Source: Pandoraea anhela (GTDB taxonomy: Bacteria > Pseudomonadota > Gammaproteobacteria > Burkholderiales > Burkholderiaceae). From it: a stretch of 64,000 nt of DNA. The notes under the pieces were generated by a model that searched no databases, was not told the DNA's origin, and saw nothing but the letters and a program-made list of their open reading frames with translations. Location of the stretch: assembly GCF_902459655.1 (NCBI RefSeq), contig NZ_CABPSB010000013.1, positions 107,230-171,229 on the forward strand. The letters are read 5' to 3'. Made by a program: the position numbers and the translations under genes. Below are positions 19,094 to 28,469 of the stretch, one piece after another; position 1 is the stretch's first letter; the number at the start of each line of letters is the position of its first letter.

Positions 19094-20881
19094 ATGGGAC
19101 AGTACAACGCGCCGCTGCGCGACATGCAATTCGTGATGCACGAACTGCTGGGCGTGGAAAACGAATTGAAGGCGATGCCGAAACACGCGGACATCGATGC
19201 CGACACCATCAATCAGGTGCTCGAAGAAGCCGGCAAGTTCTGTAGCGAAGTGATCTTCCCGCTCAATCAGGTGGGCGATCGCGACGGCTGCAAGTACGAG
19301 GGTGACGGTGTCGTCACCACGCCGTCAGGCTTCAAGGCGGCCTACCAGCAATATGTCGAAGCCGGCTGGCCCTCGCTGGCCTGCGATCCGGAATTCGGCG
19401 GTCAGGGATTGCCGCAGGTCGTGAACAACGCCCTTTACGAAATGCTGAACTCGGCCAATCAGGCGTGGACGATGTACCCCGGCCTGTCGCACGGCGCATA
19501 CGAGTGTCTGCACGCCCACGGCACCCCCGAACAACAAGCCACTTATCTGCCGAAGATCGTCTCGGGCGAATGGACGGGCACGATGTGCCTGACCGAGCCG
19601 CACTGCGGCACCGACCTGGGCATGCTGCGCACGAAAGCCGAGCCCACCGGCGACGGTGCGTATGCCATCTCCGGCACCAAGATCTTCATCTCGGCCGGCG
19701 AGCACGACATGGCCGCCAACATCGTCCACCTCGTGCTGGCGCGTCTGCCGGATGCCCCGCCGGGAACGAAGGGCATCTCGCTGTTCGTCGTGCCGAAGTT
19801 CATCCCCGACGCGAACGGCGCACCGGGCGAGCGCAACGGTATCAAGTGCGGCTCCATCGAACACAAGATGGGCATCCACGGTAACGCCACGTGCGTCATG
19901 AACCTCGACGGCGCGAAGGGCTGGCTCGTCGGTGAGCCGAACAAGGGCCTGAACGCGATGTTCGTGATGATGAACGCTGCGCGTCAGGGCGTGGGCATGC
20001 AGGGCATGGGCCTCACGGAAGTCGCGTATCAGAACTCGCTGGTGTACGCGAAGGAACGCATTCAGATGCGCTCGCTCACCGGCCCGAAGGCGCCGGACAA
20101 GCCCGCCGACCCGATCATCGTGCATCCGGATGTGCGTCGCATGCTGCTCACGCAGAAGGCCTACGTCGAAGGCGGCCGCGCGTTCTCCTACTGGACTGCG
20201 CTGCACATCGACAAGGAGCTCTCGCACGGCGACGAAGCCGAGCGTAAGGAAGCCGCCGATCTGGTTGCGCTGCTCACGCCGATCATCAAGGCATTCCTGA
20301 CGGACAACGCCTTCGAGTGTACGAATCACGCCATGCAGATTTACGGCGGCCACGGTTTCATCTCCGAATGGGGAATGGAGCAGTACGTGCGCGACGCGCG
20401 TATCAACATGATCTACGAGGGCACCAACTCGATTCAGGCACTCGACCTGCTCGGGCGCAAGGTGCTCGGCGACATGGGCGCGAAGCTCAAGAAGTTCGGC
20501 AAGCTCGTGCAGGACTTCGTTGAAGCCGAAGGCACGAAGGAAGACATGCAGGAGTTCATCAATCCGCTCGCGGATATCGGTGACAAGGTTCAGAAGCTGA
20601 CGATGGAAATCGGCATGAAGGCGATGGCGAATCCGGACGAAGTGGGTGCGGCGTCCGTGCCGTATCAGCGCGTGGTCGGCCATCTGGTGTTCGCCTACTT
20701 CTGGGCGCGTATGGCGCGTATCGCGCTCGACAAGCAAGGCAGCGGCGACAAATTCTACGAATCGAAGCTCGCCACGGCGCGTTTCTACTTCGCCAAACTG
20801 CTGCCGGAAACCGCGTCGCAAATCCGCATGGCCCGTGCCGGTGCGAAGACGCTGATGGAAATCGACGTCGACCTGTTCTGA
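19094..20881 (+). CDS. Acyl-CoA dehydrogenase (long, ~600-residue type)
   Basis: An FAD-dependent enzyme of 595 residues that introduces the first double bond in acyl-CoA beta-oxidation. In order: an N-terminal extension and helical domain (to ~160), the FAD-binding middle domain (MCLTEPHCGTDLGMLRTKAEP; KIFISAGEHDM), the C-terminal helical domain with QIYGGHGFISEWGMEQYVRD, and the catalytic glutamate E442 in IYEGTNSIQALDLLGRK. A ~130-residue C-terminal extension follows, as in the DmdC-like/long-form group. GGAGGAG precedes the ATG. It is the first enzyme gene after tetR, with the FadB-like gene 17 bases downstream. Confidence 0.93.
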   Translation: MGQYNAPLRDMQFVMHELLGVENELKAMPKHADIDADTINQVLEEAGKFCSEVIFPLNQVGDRDGCKYEGDGVVTTPSGFKAAYQQYVEAGWPSLACDPEFGGQGLPQVVNNALYEMLNSANQAWTMYPGLSHGAYECLHAHGTPEQQATYLPKIVSGEWTGTMCLTEPHCGTDLGMLRTKAEPTGDGAYAISGTKIFISAGEHDMAANIVHLVLARLPDAPPGTKGISLFVVPKFIPDANGAPGERNGIKCGSIEHKMGIHGNATCVMNLDGAKGWLVGEPNKGLNAMFVMMNAARQGVGMQGMGLTEVAYQNSLVYAKERIQMRSLTGPKAPDKPADPIIVHPDVRRMLLTQKAYVEGGRAFSYWTALHIDKELSHGDEAERKEAADLVALLTPIIKAFLTDNAFECTNHAMQIYGGHGFISEWGMEQYVRDARINMIYEGTNSIQALDLLGRKVLGDMGAKLKKFGKLVQDFVEAEGTKEDMQEFINPLADIGDKVQKLTMEIGMKAMANPDEVGAASVPYQRVVGHLVFAYFWARMARIALDKQGSGDKFYESKLATARFYFAKLLPETASQIRMARAGAKTLMEIDVDLF

Positions 20882-20898
20882 GAGCGGAGGAGATCACC

Positions 20899-23343
20899 GT
20901 GAGCCAAACCAACAAACCCCTGGTCGTACGCAAGGTCGCCGTGCTTGGCGCCGGCGTGATGGGCGCGCAGATCGCCGCGCACCTCGTCAACGCGAAAGTG
21001 CCTGTCGTGCTGTTCGATCTGCCGGCCAAGGAAGGCCCGAAGAACGGCGTCGTCACGCGCGCCATCGACGGTCTGAAGAAGCTGAGCCCCGCGCCGTTCG
21101 CCGACAAGGCCGACGCGCAGTACATCGAGGCGGCGAACTATGAGGACGACCTCGAGAAGCTCGCCGGCTGCGACATCGTGATCGAAGCCATCGCCGAGCG
21201 TATGGACTGGAAGCACGATCTGTACAAGAAGGTCTCGCCGCATCTGGCCAAGCATGCGATTTTCGCGTCGAACACGTCGGGCCTGCCGATCACCGAACTC
21301 TCGGAAGGCTTCGACGCCGACCTGAAGTCTCGCTTCTGCGGCGTGCACTTCTTCAATCCGCCGCGCTACATGCATCTGGTCGAGCTGATTCCGACCGCGA
21401 CCACCGAGCCGGCGATTCTCGATCAACTGGAAACGTTCCTCACGTCTACGCTCGGCAAGGGTGTCGTGCGTGCGAAGGACACGCCGAACTTCATCGCCAA
21501 CCGTGTCGGCGTCTTCTCGATTCTGGCGGTGTTCGCCGAGGCGCAGAAGTACGGCATTGCGTTCGACGTCGTGGACGACCTGACGGGCAGCAAGCTGGGG
21601 CGCGCCAAGTCGGCCACGTTCCGCACCGCCGATGTGGTCGGGCTGGACACGATGGCGCACGTCATCAAGACGATGCAGGACGGTCTGAAGGACGATCCGT
21701 TCGCGCCGACGTACGCGACGCCGCCCGTGCTCAAGGCACTGGTGGAGAGAGGCGCGCTGGGGCAGAAGACGGGCGCCGGTTTCTACAAGAAGGAAGGCAA
21801 GGTCATCAAGGTGCTCGACCCGCAATCGGGCGAGTACGTCGAGTCGGGCAAGAAAGCCGACGACATGATTGTGCGCATTCTGAAGAAGGCGCCGGCCGAG
21901 CGGTTGCGTCTGTTGCGCGAATCGACCCATCCGCAGGCGCAGTTCCTGTGGGCCGTGTTCCGCGACGTCTTCCATTACATCGGCGTGTATCTCGAACAGA
22001 TCGCCGACAATGCCCGCGAAGTCGATTTCGCGATTCGCTGGGGCTTCGGCTGGACGACGGGCCCGTTCGAAGACTGGCAGGCCGCCGGCTGGAAGGACAT
22101 CGCGCAGTGGGTGCAGGAAGATATCGACGCGGGCAAGGCCCTGTCGAGCACGCCGCTGCCCAAGTGGGTGATGAGCGGCAAGGTAGCCGAGGCCGGCGGC
22201 GTGCATACCGCCGAGGGATCCTACAGCCCCGCCAGGGACGCGTTCGTGCCGCGCAGCCAGCTGCCGGTGTACCAGCGCCAGGTGTTCCCGGCATCGCTCG
22301 TGGGCGACGCCAGCGCCGATCCGCGCAAATTCGGCAAGACCATCGAAGAGAACGATGCCGTGCGCCTGTGGGTCGACGAGACCCCGGGGCAGGACGATGT
22401 GCTGATCGTCTCGTTCAAGACGAAGATGAACACCATCGGGCCGGACGTCATCGACGGGCTGACCCGCGCCATTGATCTGGCCGAGCAGCAGTATCGTGGG
22501 GTCGTCGTGTGGCAACCGACGTCGCTCAAACTGGGCGCGCCGGGCGGTCCGTTCTCCGCAGGTGCCGACCTGGAAGCGGCCATGCCCGCCTTCATGATGG
22601 GCGGTGCGAAGGGGATCGAGCCGTTCATCAAGAAATTCCAGGACGGCATGATGCGTGTGAAGTACGCGCAGGTCCCGGTCGTCTCTGCGGTGTCGGGCAT
22701 TGCGTTGGGCGGCGGCTGCGAACTGCTGCTGCATAGCGCCAAGCGTGTCGCTGCGCTGGAGAGCTATATCGGTCTCGTGGAAGTCGGCGTCGGCCTCGTG
22801 CCGGGCGGCGGCGGCCTGAAGGAAGCCGCGATCCGCGCCGCCGAAGCGGCGACGGCTGCGGGTAGCGTTCAGTACCTCCAGTTCGTGACGAAGTCGTTCA
22901 CCAACGCCGCGATGGCGAAGGTCTCGGCCTCGGCGATCGACGCACGTGACATGGGGTATCTGAAGCCGTCGGACACCATCGTCTACAACGTGCACGAACT
23001 GCTGTCGGTCGCTCGCAACGAGGCGCGTGCGCTCTCGCTCGCCGGCTACCGTCCGCCGCTCAAGCCGGCCGGCATTCCGGTCGCCGGCCGCTCGGGCGTG
23101 TCGACGATCAAGGCATCGCTCGTGAACATGCGCGACGGCAACTTCATCTCGGCGCACGACTTCCTGATCGCCACGCGCATCGCTGAAGCCGTGTGCGGCG
23201 GCGACGTGGAGGCGGGCAGCCTCGTGAACGAAGAATGGCTGCTCACACTCGAGCGTCGCGCCTTCATCGAACTGCTGGGCACGTCGAAGACCCAGGAACG
23301 CATCATGGGCATGCTGCAAACCGGCAAGCCGGTGCGCAACTAA
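20899..23343 (+). CDS. 3-hydroxyacyl-CoA dehydrogenase / enoyl-CoA hydratase fusion (FadB-like)
   Basis: A bifunctional beta-oxidation enzyme of 814 residues. The NAD-binding Rossmann motif GAGVMG is at residues 17-22. It is followed by the hydroxyacyl-CoA dehydrogenase domains (HFFNPPRYMHLVELI; ANRVGVF) to about residue 420, and a crotonase-like domain at about 490-700 (FSAGADLEAAMP; GGGCELLLHSAKRVAA). This order, dehydrogenase first and hydratase last, is the reverse of E. coli FadB and is common in Burkholderiales. The GTG start has GGAGGAG upstream. It lies between the acyl-CoA dehydrogenase and thiolase genes in one operon. Confidence 0.94.
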   Translation: MSQTNKPLVVRKVAVLGAGVMGAQIAAHLVNAKVPVVLFDLPAKEGPKNGVVTRAIDGLKKLSPAPFADKADAQYIEAANYEDDLEKLAGCDIVIEAIAERMDWKHDLYKKVSPHLAKHAIFASNTSGLPITELSEGFDADLKSRFCGVHFFNPPRYMHLVELIPTATTEPAILDQLETFLTSTLGKGVVRAKDTPNFIANRVGVFSILAVFAEAQKYGIAFDVVDDLTGSKLGRAKSATFRTADVVGLDTMAHVIKTMQDGLKDDPFAPTYATPPVLKALVERGALGQKTGAGFYKKEGKVIKVLDPQSGEYVESGKKADDMIVRILKKAPAERLRLLRESTHPQAQFLWAVFRDVFHYIGVYLEQIADNAREVDFAIRWGFGWTTGPFEDWQAAGWKDIAQWVQEDIDAGKALSSTPLPKWVMSGKVAEAGGVHTAEGSYSPARDAFVPRSQLPVYQRQVFPASLVGDASADPRKFGKTIEENDAVRLWVDETPGQDDVLIVSFKTKMNTIGPDVIDGLTRAIDLAEQQYRGVVVWQPTSLKLGAPGGPFSAGADLEAAMPAFMMGGAKGIEPFIKKFQDGMMRVKYAQVPVVSAVSGIALGGGCELLLHSAKRVAALESYIGLVEVGVGLVPGGGGLKEAAIRAAEAATAAGSVQYLQFVTKSFTNAAMAKVSASAIDARDMGYLKPSDTIVYNVHELLSVARNEARALSLAGYRPPLKPAGIPVAGRSGVSTIKASLVNMRDGNFISAHDFLIATRIAEAVCGGDVEAGSLVNEEWLLTLERRAFIELLGTSKTQERIMGMLQTGKPVRN

Positions 23344-23360
23344 GCCGATCGGAGACTGAC

Positions 23361-24560
23361 ATGAGCAAACAATTGCAAGACGCCTACATCGTTGCCGCCA
23401 CGCGTGCGCCGATCGGCAAGGCGCCCAAGGGCAGCTACAAGAACACGCGTCCGGACGATCTGCTCGCGACCATCCTCAAGAGCACGCTCGCTCAGGTGCC
23501 CGATCTCGATCCGAAGGTCATCGAAGACGCGATCATCGGCTGTGCGATTCCCGAAGCCCAGCAGGGGCTGAACGTCGCCCGTATCGGTGCGCTGCTCTCC
23601 GGACTGCCGAATACCGTTGGCGGCGTCACCGTCAACCGTTTCTGCGCCTCGGGTCTGACCGCGCTGGCGATGGCCGCCGACCGCATTCGTGTGGGCGAAG
23701 CCGACGCGATGATCGCCGGTGGCATCGAAAGCATGAGCATGGTGCCGATGATGGGCAACACGCCGTCGCTCTCGCCGTCGATTTTCGAGCGCGACGAGAA
23801 CGTGGGGATCGCTTACGGCATGGGGCTCACCGCCGAGAAGGTCGCGCAGCAGTGGGGGGTGACGCGCGACGCGCAGGACGCGTTCGCGCTGGCTTCGCAC
23901 CAGAAGGCGATCAAGGCCCAGCAGGCCGGTGAGTTCACGAACGAGATCACGCCGATCGAGATCGTCGAGCGCTTTCCGAATCTGGCGACGGGTGAAGTCT
24001 CGGTCAAGACGCGTACGCTCTCACTCGACGAAGGTCCGCGTCCCGATACGTCGATCGAAGGGCTCGCGAAGCTGCGTCCCGTGTTCGCGAACAAGGGCTC
24101 GGTGACGGCGGGGAACAGCTCGCAGACGTCGGACGGCGCCGGTGCGCTGCTGGTCGTGAGCGAGAAGATCCTCAAGCAGTTCAATCTCACACCGCTGGCG
24201 CGTTTCGTGTCGTTCGCCGTGCGCGGTGTGCCGCCCGAGATCATGGGTATCGGCCCGAAGGAAGCGATTCCGGCGGCGCTGCGTGCCGCAGGGTTGAAGC
24301 AGCAGGACATGGACTGGATCGAGTTGAACGAAGCGTTCGCCGCACAGGCGCTCGCCGTCATCAAGGATCTGGATCTGGACACCAGCAAGGTCAACCCGAT
24401 GGGCGGTGCGATCGCGCTCGGCCACCCGTTGGGCGCCACCGGTGCGATTCGTGCGGCAACCGTGGTGCACGCGCTGCGCCGTCACAACCTGAAGTACGGG
24501 ATGGTGACGATGTGCGTGGGCACCGGCATGGGTGCTGCGGGCATCATCGAACGCATGTAA
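23361..24560 (+). CDS. Acetyl-CoA C-acyltransferase (3-ketoacyl-CoA thiolase)
   Basis: The last beta-oxidation step: thiolytic cleavage of 3-ketoacyl-CoA. It has 399 residues. The nucleophile C95 is in VNRFCASGLTA, H355 in GHPLGATGAIR, and the second catalytic cysteine C385 in MCVGTGMGAAG. All three active-site blocks are intact. The ATG at 23361 follows GGAGA and lies 17 bases after the FadB-like gene. FadA-type function is inferred from the operon; family members also act as acetyl-CoA acetyltransferases. Confidence 0.95.
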   Translation: MSKQLQDAYIVAATRAPIGKAPKGSYKNTRPDDLLATILKSTLAQVPDLDPKVIEDAIIGCAIPEAQQGLNVARIGALLSGLPNTVGGVTVNRFCASGLTALAMAADRIRVGEADAMIAGGIESMSMVPMMGNTPSLSPSIFERDENVGIAYGMGLTAEKVAQQWGVTRDAQDAFALASHQKAIKAQQAGEFTNEITPIEIVERFPNLATGEVSVKTRTLSLDEGPRPDTSIEGLAKLRPVFANKGSVTAGNSSQTSDGAGALLVVSEKILKQFNLTPLARFVSFAVRGVPPEIMGIGPKEAIPAALRAAGLKQQDMDWIELNEAFAAQALAVIKDLDLDTSKVNPMGGAIALGHPLGATGAIRAATVVHALRRHNLKYGMVTMCVGTGMGAAGIIERM

Positions 24561-24775
24561 GACGGGCGGGCGGCGGGTCGTCGGTGCTTCCCTCGCGGAC
24601 ACCGTCCACGCGCCGCTTCGACACGACGATAGCCGACGGCTCAGGACGCCGGGGTGCGGTTTCGCGAATGCGTGGCTGGCCCCGGCGTTGTCATTTGATT
24701 CGGTCATGCTGTCGTCGAACCGGCCGATCGCGCGCATTCGCGCCGCGCGGCCTCGATACCGAGGAGACACAAACG

Positions 24776-25543
24776 ATGGAAGACGTATTGGTACAGCGTC
24801 AGGGCGCCGTACAGGTGCTGGCCTTCAACCGCGCTCACAAGAAAAACGCGATCACCGCCGACATGTATCAGGCGCTCGCCGATGGCATCAACGACGCCGA
24901 GGCAGACGCATCGCTGCGCGTGATCCTGATTCAGGGGCAGCCCGAAGCCTTCTCGGCCGGCAACGACCTCGAAGACTTCCTGAAGAACCCGCCGAAGGAC
25001 GAGAGCGCACCCGTGTTCCAGTTCCTGCGCGCGATCAGCCAGGCGAGCAAACCGATCGTGGCTGCCGTGGCGGGCAATGCGGTGGGGGTGGGCACGACGA
25101 TGCTGTTGCATTGCGATGTGGTCTACGCCGCCGACTCGGCACGTTTTTCGCTGCCATTCTCGCAACTCGCGCTGTGCCCGGAGGCCGCGTCCAGCTGGCT
25201 GCTGCCGCGTGTGGCGGGCTATCAGCGCGCCGCCGAAAAGCTGCTCTTCGGCGAGCCGTTCGATGCGAACGAAGCGGTCGCCATGGGGTTCGTCAACCGC
25301 GTGCTGCCGGCCGCCGAGCTGTTCGCGTATGCGGCGAAGCGTGCCGCGCAACTGGCGGCCATGCCGGCCGGGTCGTTGCGCGTGACCAAACAGTTGATGA
25401 AGGCAGACGGCGCGCGCGACGTGCAGGCGCGCATCGGCGAGGAGGGCGTGGAGTTCGCCAAACGTCTGCTCTCGCCGGAGGCGCGTGAAGCGTTCACGGC
25501 GTTCTTCGAGAAACGAAAACCGGATTTCAGCCAGTTTTCCTGA
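24776..25543 (+). CDS. Enoyl-CoA hydratase/isomerase family protein
   Basis: A 255-residue crotonase-fold enzyme. The oxyanion-hole segments are FSAGNDLEDF and GNAVGVGTTMLLHCD. Only one acidic residue is seen at the catalytic positions, in the segment LALCPEAASSWLLPR, which is the pattern of delta3-delta2-enoyl-CoA isomerases rather than of hydratases that use two glutamates. An isomerase acting on unsaturated fatty acids is therefore the better guess. It follows the thiolase by 215 bases, in the same direction, with GAGGAG before the ATG. A strong terminator ends the cluster. Confidence 0.88.
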   Translation: MEDVLVQRQGAVQVLAFNRAHKKNAITADMYQALADGINDAEADASLRVILIQGQPEAFSAGNDLEDFLKNPPKDESAPVFQFLRAISQASKPIVAAVAGNAVGVGTTMLLHCDVVYAADSARFSLPFSQLALCPEAASSWLLPRVAGYQRAAEKLLFGEPFDANEAVAMGFVNRVLPAAELFAYAAKRAAQLAAMPAGSLRVTKQLMKADGARDVQARIGEEGVEFAKRLLSPEAREAFTAFFEKRKPDFSQFS

Positions 25544-25566
25544 TAGTTCTCACCCGCACGCACGCA

Positions 25567-25608
25567 AAACGCCGCACGCCTCGACTCGCGAGGCGGCGGC
25601 GTTTTTTT
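25567..25608 (+). terminator. Rho-independent terminator ending the beta-oxidation cluster
   Basis: AACGCCGC(A)CGCCTCG pairs with CGAGGCGGCGGCGTT across a short loop, followed by seven T residues (25602-25608). Confidence 0.9.
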
Positions 25609-25700
25609 GCGGCGTGGCGCGTTGCCGGGGGGCGTCGGTGTGCGTCCTGGTGCGCTCGTGTGTGCTCGGGGCGTTGGGGACGCTGGGGGACGCTCGGGTG

Positions 25701-25786
25701 CGCTTAGGTGGACTTAGATGGGCTTAGGTGGACCTAGATGGACTCAGGTGGACTTAGGGAGGACTTAGGGAGGACTTAGAGAGGAG
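25701..25786. repeat. Degenerate 10/11-bp tandem array
   Basis: Six decamers resembling GACTTAGGTG (25701-25760) pass into 11-bp units GACTTAGGGAG (from 25751) and end at the stop codon of the convergent thioesterase gene. About eight units in all, with the CTTAG core conserved and a change of period within one array. Confidence 0.85.
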
Positions 25787-26206
25787 TTAGCCGGCCACGT
25801 CGAGCTTGGGCAACTGGCGCGGGCGGCGGTCTTCGTCCGTCGCCACATAAGTGACCATCGCTTCCGTGACCTTGACGATCTCGTGCGACAGGCGCATGCG
25901 TTGTGCGTACGCCTCGACGTAGACGGTAATCGACGTATTGCCTGTCTTCACGATCGTGGCGTAGAAGCTCAGCAGATCGCCGACGAACACCGGTTCCTTG
26001 AACAGGAACGAGTTGACGGCGATGGTCGCGACACGGCCGTTGGCGCGTTGGGCGGCCGGAATCGAGCCGGCGATGTCCACCTGCGACATGATCCAGCCGC
26101 CGAATACGTCGCCGTGGGCGTTCGCGTCGGCGGGCATCGGCATCACGCGCAACGCCAGTTCTTTTTCTTCGGGCAGGGCCGTGAGGGTGGGGGTCGAGGG
26201 ACTCAT
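25787..26206 (-). CDS. Acyl-CoA thioesterase (hotdog fold, YciA-like)
   Basis: A 139-residue hotdog-fold thioesterase that releases free acids from acyl-CoAs. The central NAHGDVFGGWIMSQVDIAG holds the catalytic aspartate and the oxyanion glycine, as in YciA and related enzymes. VNSFLFKEPVFVGDLLSFYA is the next conserved block. It is convergent with the beta-oxidation cluster, separated by a terminator and a tandem repeat array. A link to fatty-acid turnover is plausible but only inferred. The chain-length preference is unknown. Confidence 0.92.
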   Translation of the reverse strand: MSPSTPTLTALPEEKELALRVMPMPADANAHGDVFGGWIMSQVDIAGSIPAAQRANGRVATIAVNSFLFKEPVFVGDLLSFYATIVKTGNTSITVYVEAYAQRMRLSHEIVKVTEAMVTYVATDEDRRPRQLPKLDVAG

Positions 26207-26379
26207 GAGGATCCTTGGTAGAGCGGGAAGACCGTCCGGCGAGTTCTGCGGGGTTCCCGACGCCTGACGCGGCGGCTTTGTGGGAGGCTCAGCAGTCGGC
26301 GCCGGGTTCTGCGAAAATACGCCTTCAACGATTCTAGCGGAAAGCCCTCATTCGAGCCGGACGCCGCCACACCCCCATC

Positions 26380-28329
26380 ATGAGACGTTCCACTCCGGCC
26401 GAGCCCGCGCCGGCGGCTTCCAGCGGGCCCAATAGCCCCAATGGCCCCAATGGCCCCAATGGCCCCAATGCGACCAGAGCGCCCCGTGGCGACTGGCAGG
26501 TCATCAAATCCCTGATCCCGTATCTGCTGGAATTCCGCGGGCGCGTCACGCTGGCGCTCACTTGCCTGATTCTGGCGAAGGTCGCGAATCTCGGCGTGCC
26601 GGTCATCATGAAGCATATCGTCGACGCGCTCGGCCCCGTCGCCTCGCTCTCGGCCACGGCGCGCGCTACGAACGACCCCAGCCTGATCGTCGTCGGCGGC
26701 CTCGGGCTGCTGGTGATCGCCTACGGGCTGGTGCGCCTGTCGACGTCGCTCTTCACCGAGTTGCGCGAAATCCTGTTCTCGAAAGTGACGGAAAGCGCCG
26801 TGCGTCAGATCGCGCTCAAGGTCTTCCGCCACTTGCACGCGCTGTCGCTGCGTTTTCATCTGGAGCGCCAGACGGGCGGGATGAGCCGCGATATCGAGCG
26901 CGGCACACGAGGCATCCAGTCGATGATCTCGTACTCGCTCTACAGCATTCTGCCCACGCTTATCGAAGTCGGGCTGGTGCTGGGCTTCTTCGTCGTGCGT
27001 TACGACGCGTTTTACGCCATCGTCACGCTCGTGGCGCTTGCGTTCTACATTGTCTTCACGGTGAAGGTGACGGAGTGGCGCACGCATTTTCGTCGCACGA
27101 TGAATGAACTCGATTCGAAGGCCAACGCGCGCGCCATCGATTCGCTCATCAACTACGAGACGGTGAAGTACTTCGGCAACGAGGCGTTCGAGACACAGCG
27201 TTACGACGAAAACCTCAAGCGTTACCGCGCGGCGGCGATTCGCTCGCAGAACTCGCTCTCGGTGCTGAACTTCGGCCAGCAGTTCATCATCGCAGGGGGG
27301 CTGATCCTGATTCTGTGGCACGCCACACAGGGCGTGATGAGCGGGCGCATGACGCTCGGCGATCTGGTGCTCGTCAACACGTTCATGTTGCAGTTGTACA
27401 TTCCGCTGAACTTTCTTGGCGTGATCTATCGCGAACTCAAGCAGGCGATGACGGACATGGATCGCATGTTCACGCTGCTCGACGTCAACCGCGAAGTCGC
27501 CGATCCCCCCGGCGCGCAGCCCCTGGTGTGCAACGGCGGGACCGTGCGCTTCGCGCATGTGAATTTCGGCTATGAGCCCTCGCGCCAGATTCTGCATGAC
27601 GTCGATTTCACGATTGCCGCCGGCACGACCACGGCGGTCGTGGGGCACAGCGGCTCGGGCAAATCGACGCTCTCTCGCCTGCTGTTTCGCTTTTACGACG
27701 TTGGTTTCCCCGGGCTCGACGGCGGTCGCATCTGCATCGACGGGCAGGACCTTCGCGACGTCACGCAGGATTCGCTGCGCGCGGCCATCGGCATCGTCCC
27801 GCAAGACACGGTACTGTTCAACGACACGATTTACTACAACATCGCGTATGGCAATCCGTCGGCATCGCGCGACCAGGTGATTGCCGCAGCGCGCGCCGCC
27901 CATATCCACGACTTCATCGAGAGCCTGCCGGCGGGCTATGAATCGATGGTCGGCGAACGCGGGCTCAAGCTCTCGGGGGGCGAAAAGCAACGAGTGGCGA
28001 TTGCACGCACGATCCTCAAGAATCCGCACATTCTGATTTTCGACGAAGCGACGTCGGCGCTCGACTCGCGCTCGGAGCAGGCGATTCAGACGGAGTTGCG
28101 CAACATCGCCCATGAGCGCACCACGCTCGTGATCGCGCACCGTCTCTCGACGGTGGTCCATGCGGCGCAGATCATCGTGCTCGACAAGGGGCGCATCGTC
28201 GAGCGCGGTACGCACGACCAGTTGCTGCGCGCCGAGGGGCTTTACGCGCAGATGTGGGCGTTGCAGCAGCAGCGTCGTGGCGGTGAGGGGGATGCCGAGG
28301 CATCGCACTTCGCCACGGTGGTGTCCTGA
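26380..28329 (+). CDS. ABC transporter ATP-binding/permease protein, Atm1/HMT1 type
   Basis: A 649-residue half-transporter fused in the order membrane domain then ATPase, expected to work as a homodimer exporter. Residues ~45-350 carry about six membrane helices. The ATPase has Walker A GHSGSGKST starting at G422, the signature LSGGEKQRVAIAR and Walker B ILIFDEATSALD. MNELDSKANARAIDSLINYETVKYF matches the Atm1 group, which exports glutathione-linked or heavy-metal-related compounds. The first ~40 residues are low complexity and include five GPN/SPN triplets from a DNA repeat. It stands alone between the thioesterase and the LysR gene. Confidence 0.92.
   Translation: MRRSTPAEPAPAASSGPNSPNGPNGPNGPNATRAPRGDWQVIKSLIPYLLEFRGRVTLALTCLILAKVANLGVPVIMKHIVDALGPVASLSATARATNDPSLIVVGGLGLLVIAYGLVRLSTSLFTELREILFSKVTESAVRQIALKVFRHLHALSLRFHLERQTGGMSRDIERGTRGIQSMISYSLYSILPTLIEVGLVLGFFVVRYDAFYAIVTLVALAFYIVFTVKVTEWRTHFRRTMNELDSKANARAIDSLINYETVKYFGNEAFETQRYDENLKRYRAAAIRSQNSLSVLNFGQQFIIAGGLILILWHATQGVMSGRMTLGDLVLVNTFMLQLYIPLNFLGVIYRELKQAMTDMDRMFTLLDVNREVADPPGAQPLVCNGGTVRFAHVNFGYEPSRQILHDVDFTIAAGTTTAVVGHSGSGKSTLSRLLFRFYDVGFPGLDGGRICIDGQDLRDVTQDSLRAAIGIVPQDTVLFNDTIYYNIAYGNPSASRDQVIAAARAAHIHDFIESLPAGYESMVGERGLKLSGGEKQRVAIARTILKNPHILIFDEATSALDSRSEQAIQTELRNIAHERTTLVIAHRLSTVVHAAQIIVLDKGRIVERGTHDQLLRAEGLYAQMWALQQQRRGGEGDAEASHFATVVS
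26425..26469 (+). repeat. 9-bp coding tandem repeat in the ABC transporter gene
   Basis: Five copies of GGCCCCAAT or close variants, in frame, encode (G/S)-P-N repeats in the N-terminal tail. Copy-number change would keep the frame and change only tail length. Confidence 0.9.
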
Positions 28330-28469
28330 GCGACGCGCCCCGGCACACGGGGCCGGTGGCGCGTCGGCGCTCGCCGGATGACGGGCGTGGGCCTGTCGTC
28401 CCGGCCCGCGATTGAGTAGACTAGCGCGCTGACATTGCCTATCGCCTATCGCCTGCGCGGGAGCACCGC

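Noticed and set aside
20785-23319. 844-codon minus-strand frame opposite the FadB-like gene
   Set aside because: Shadow frame; the plus-strand gene has intact catalytic motifs.
25701-25786. Possible CRISPR array
   Set aside because: Units are 10-11 bp and directly adjoining, with no spacers and no cas genes.
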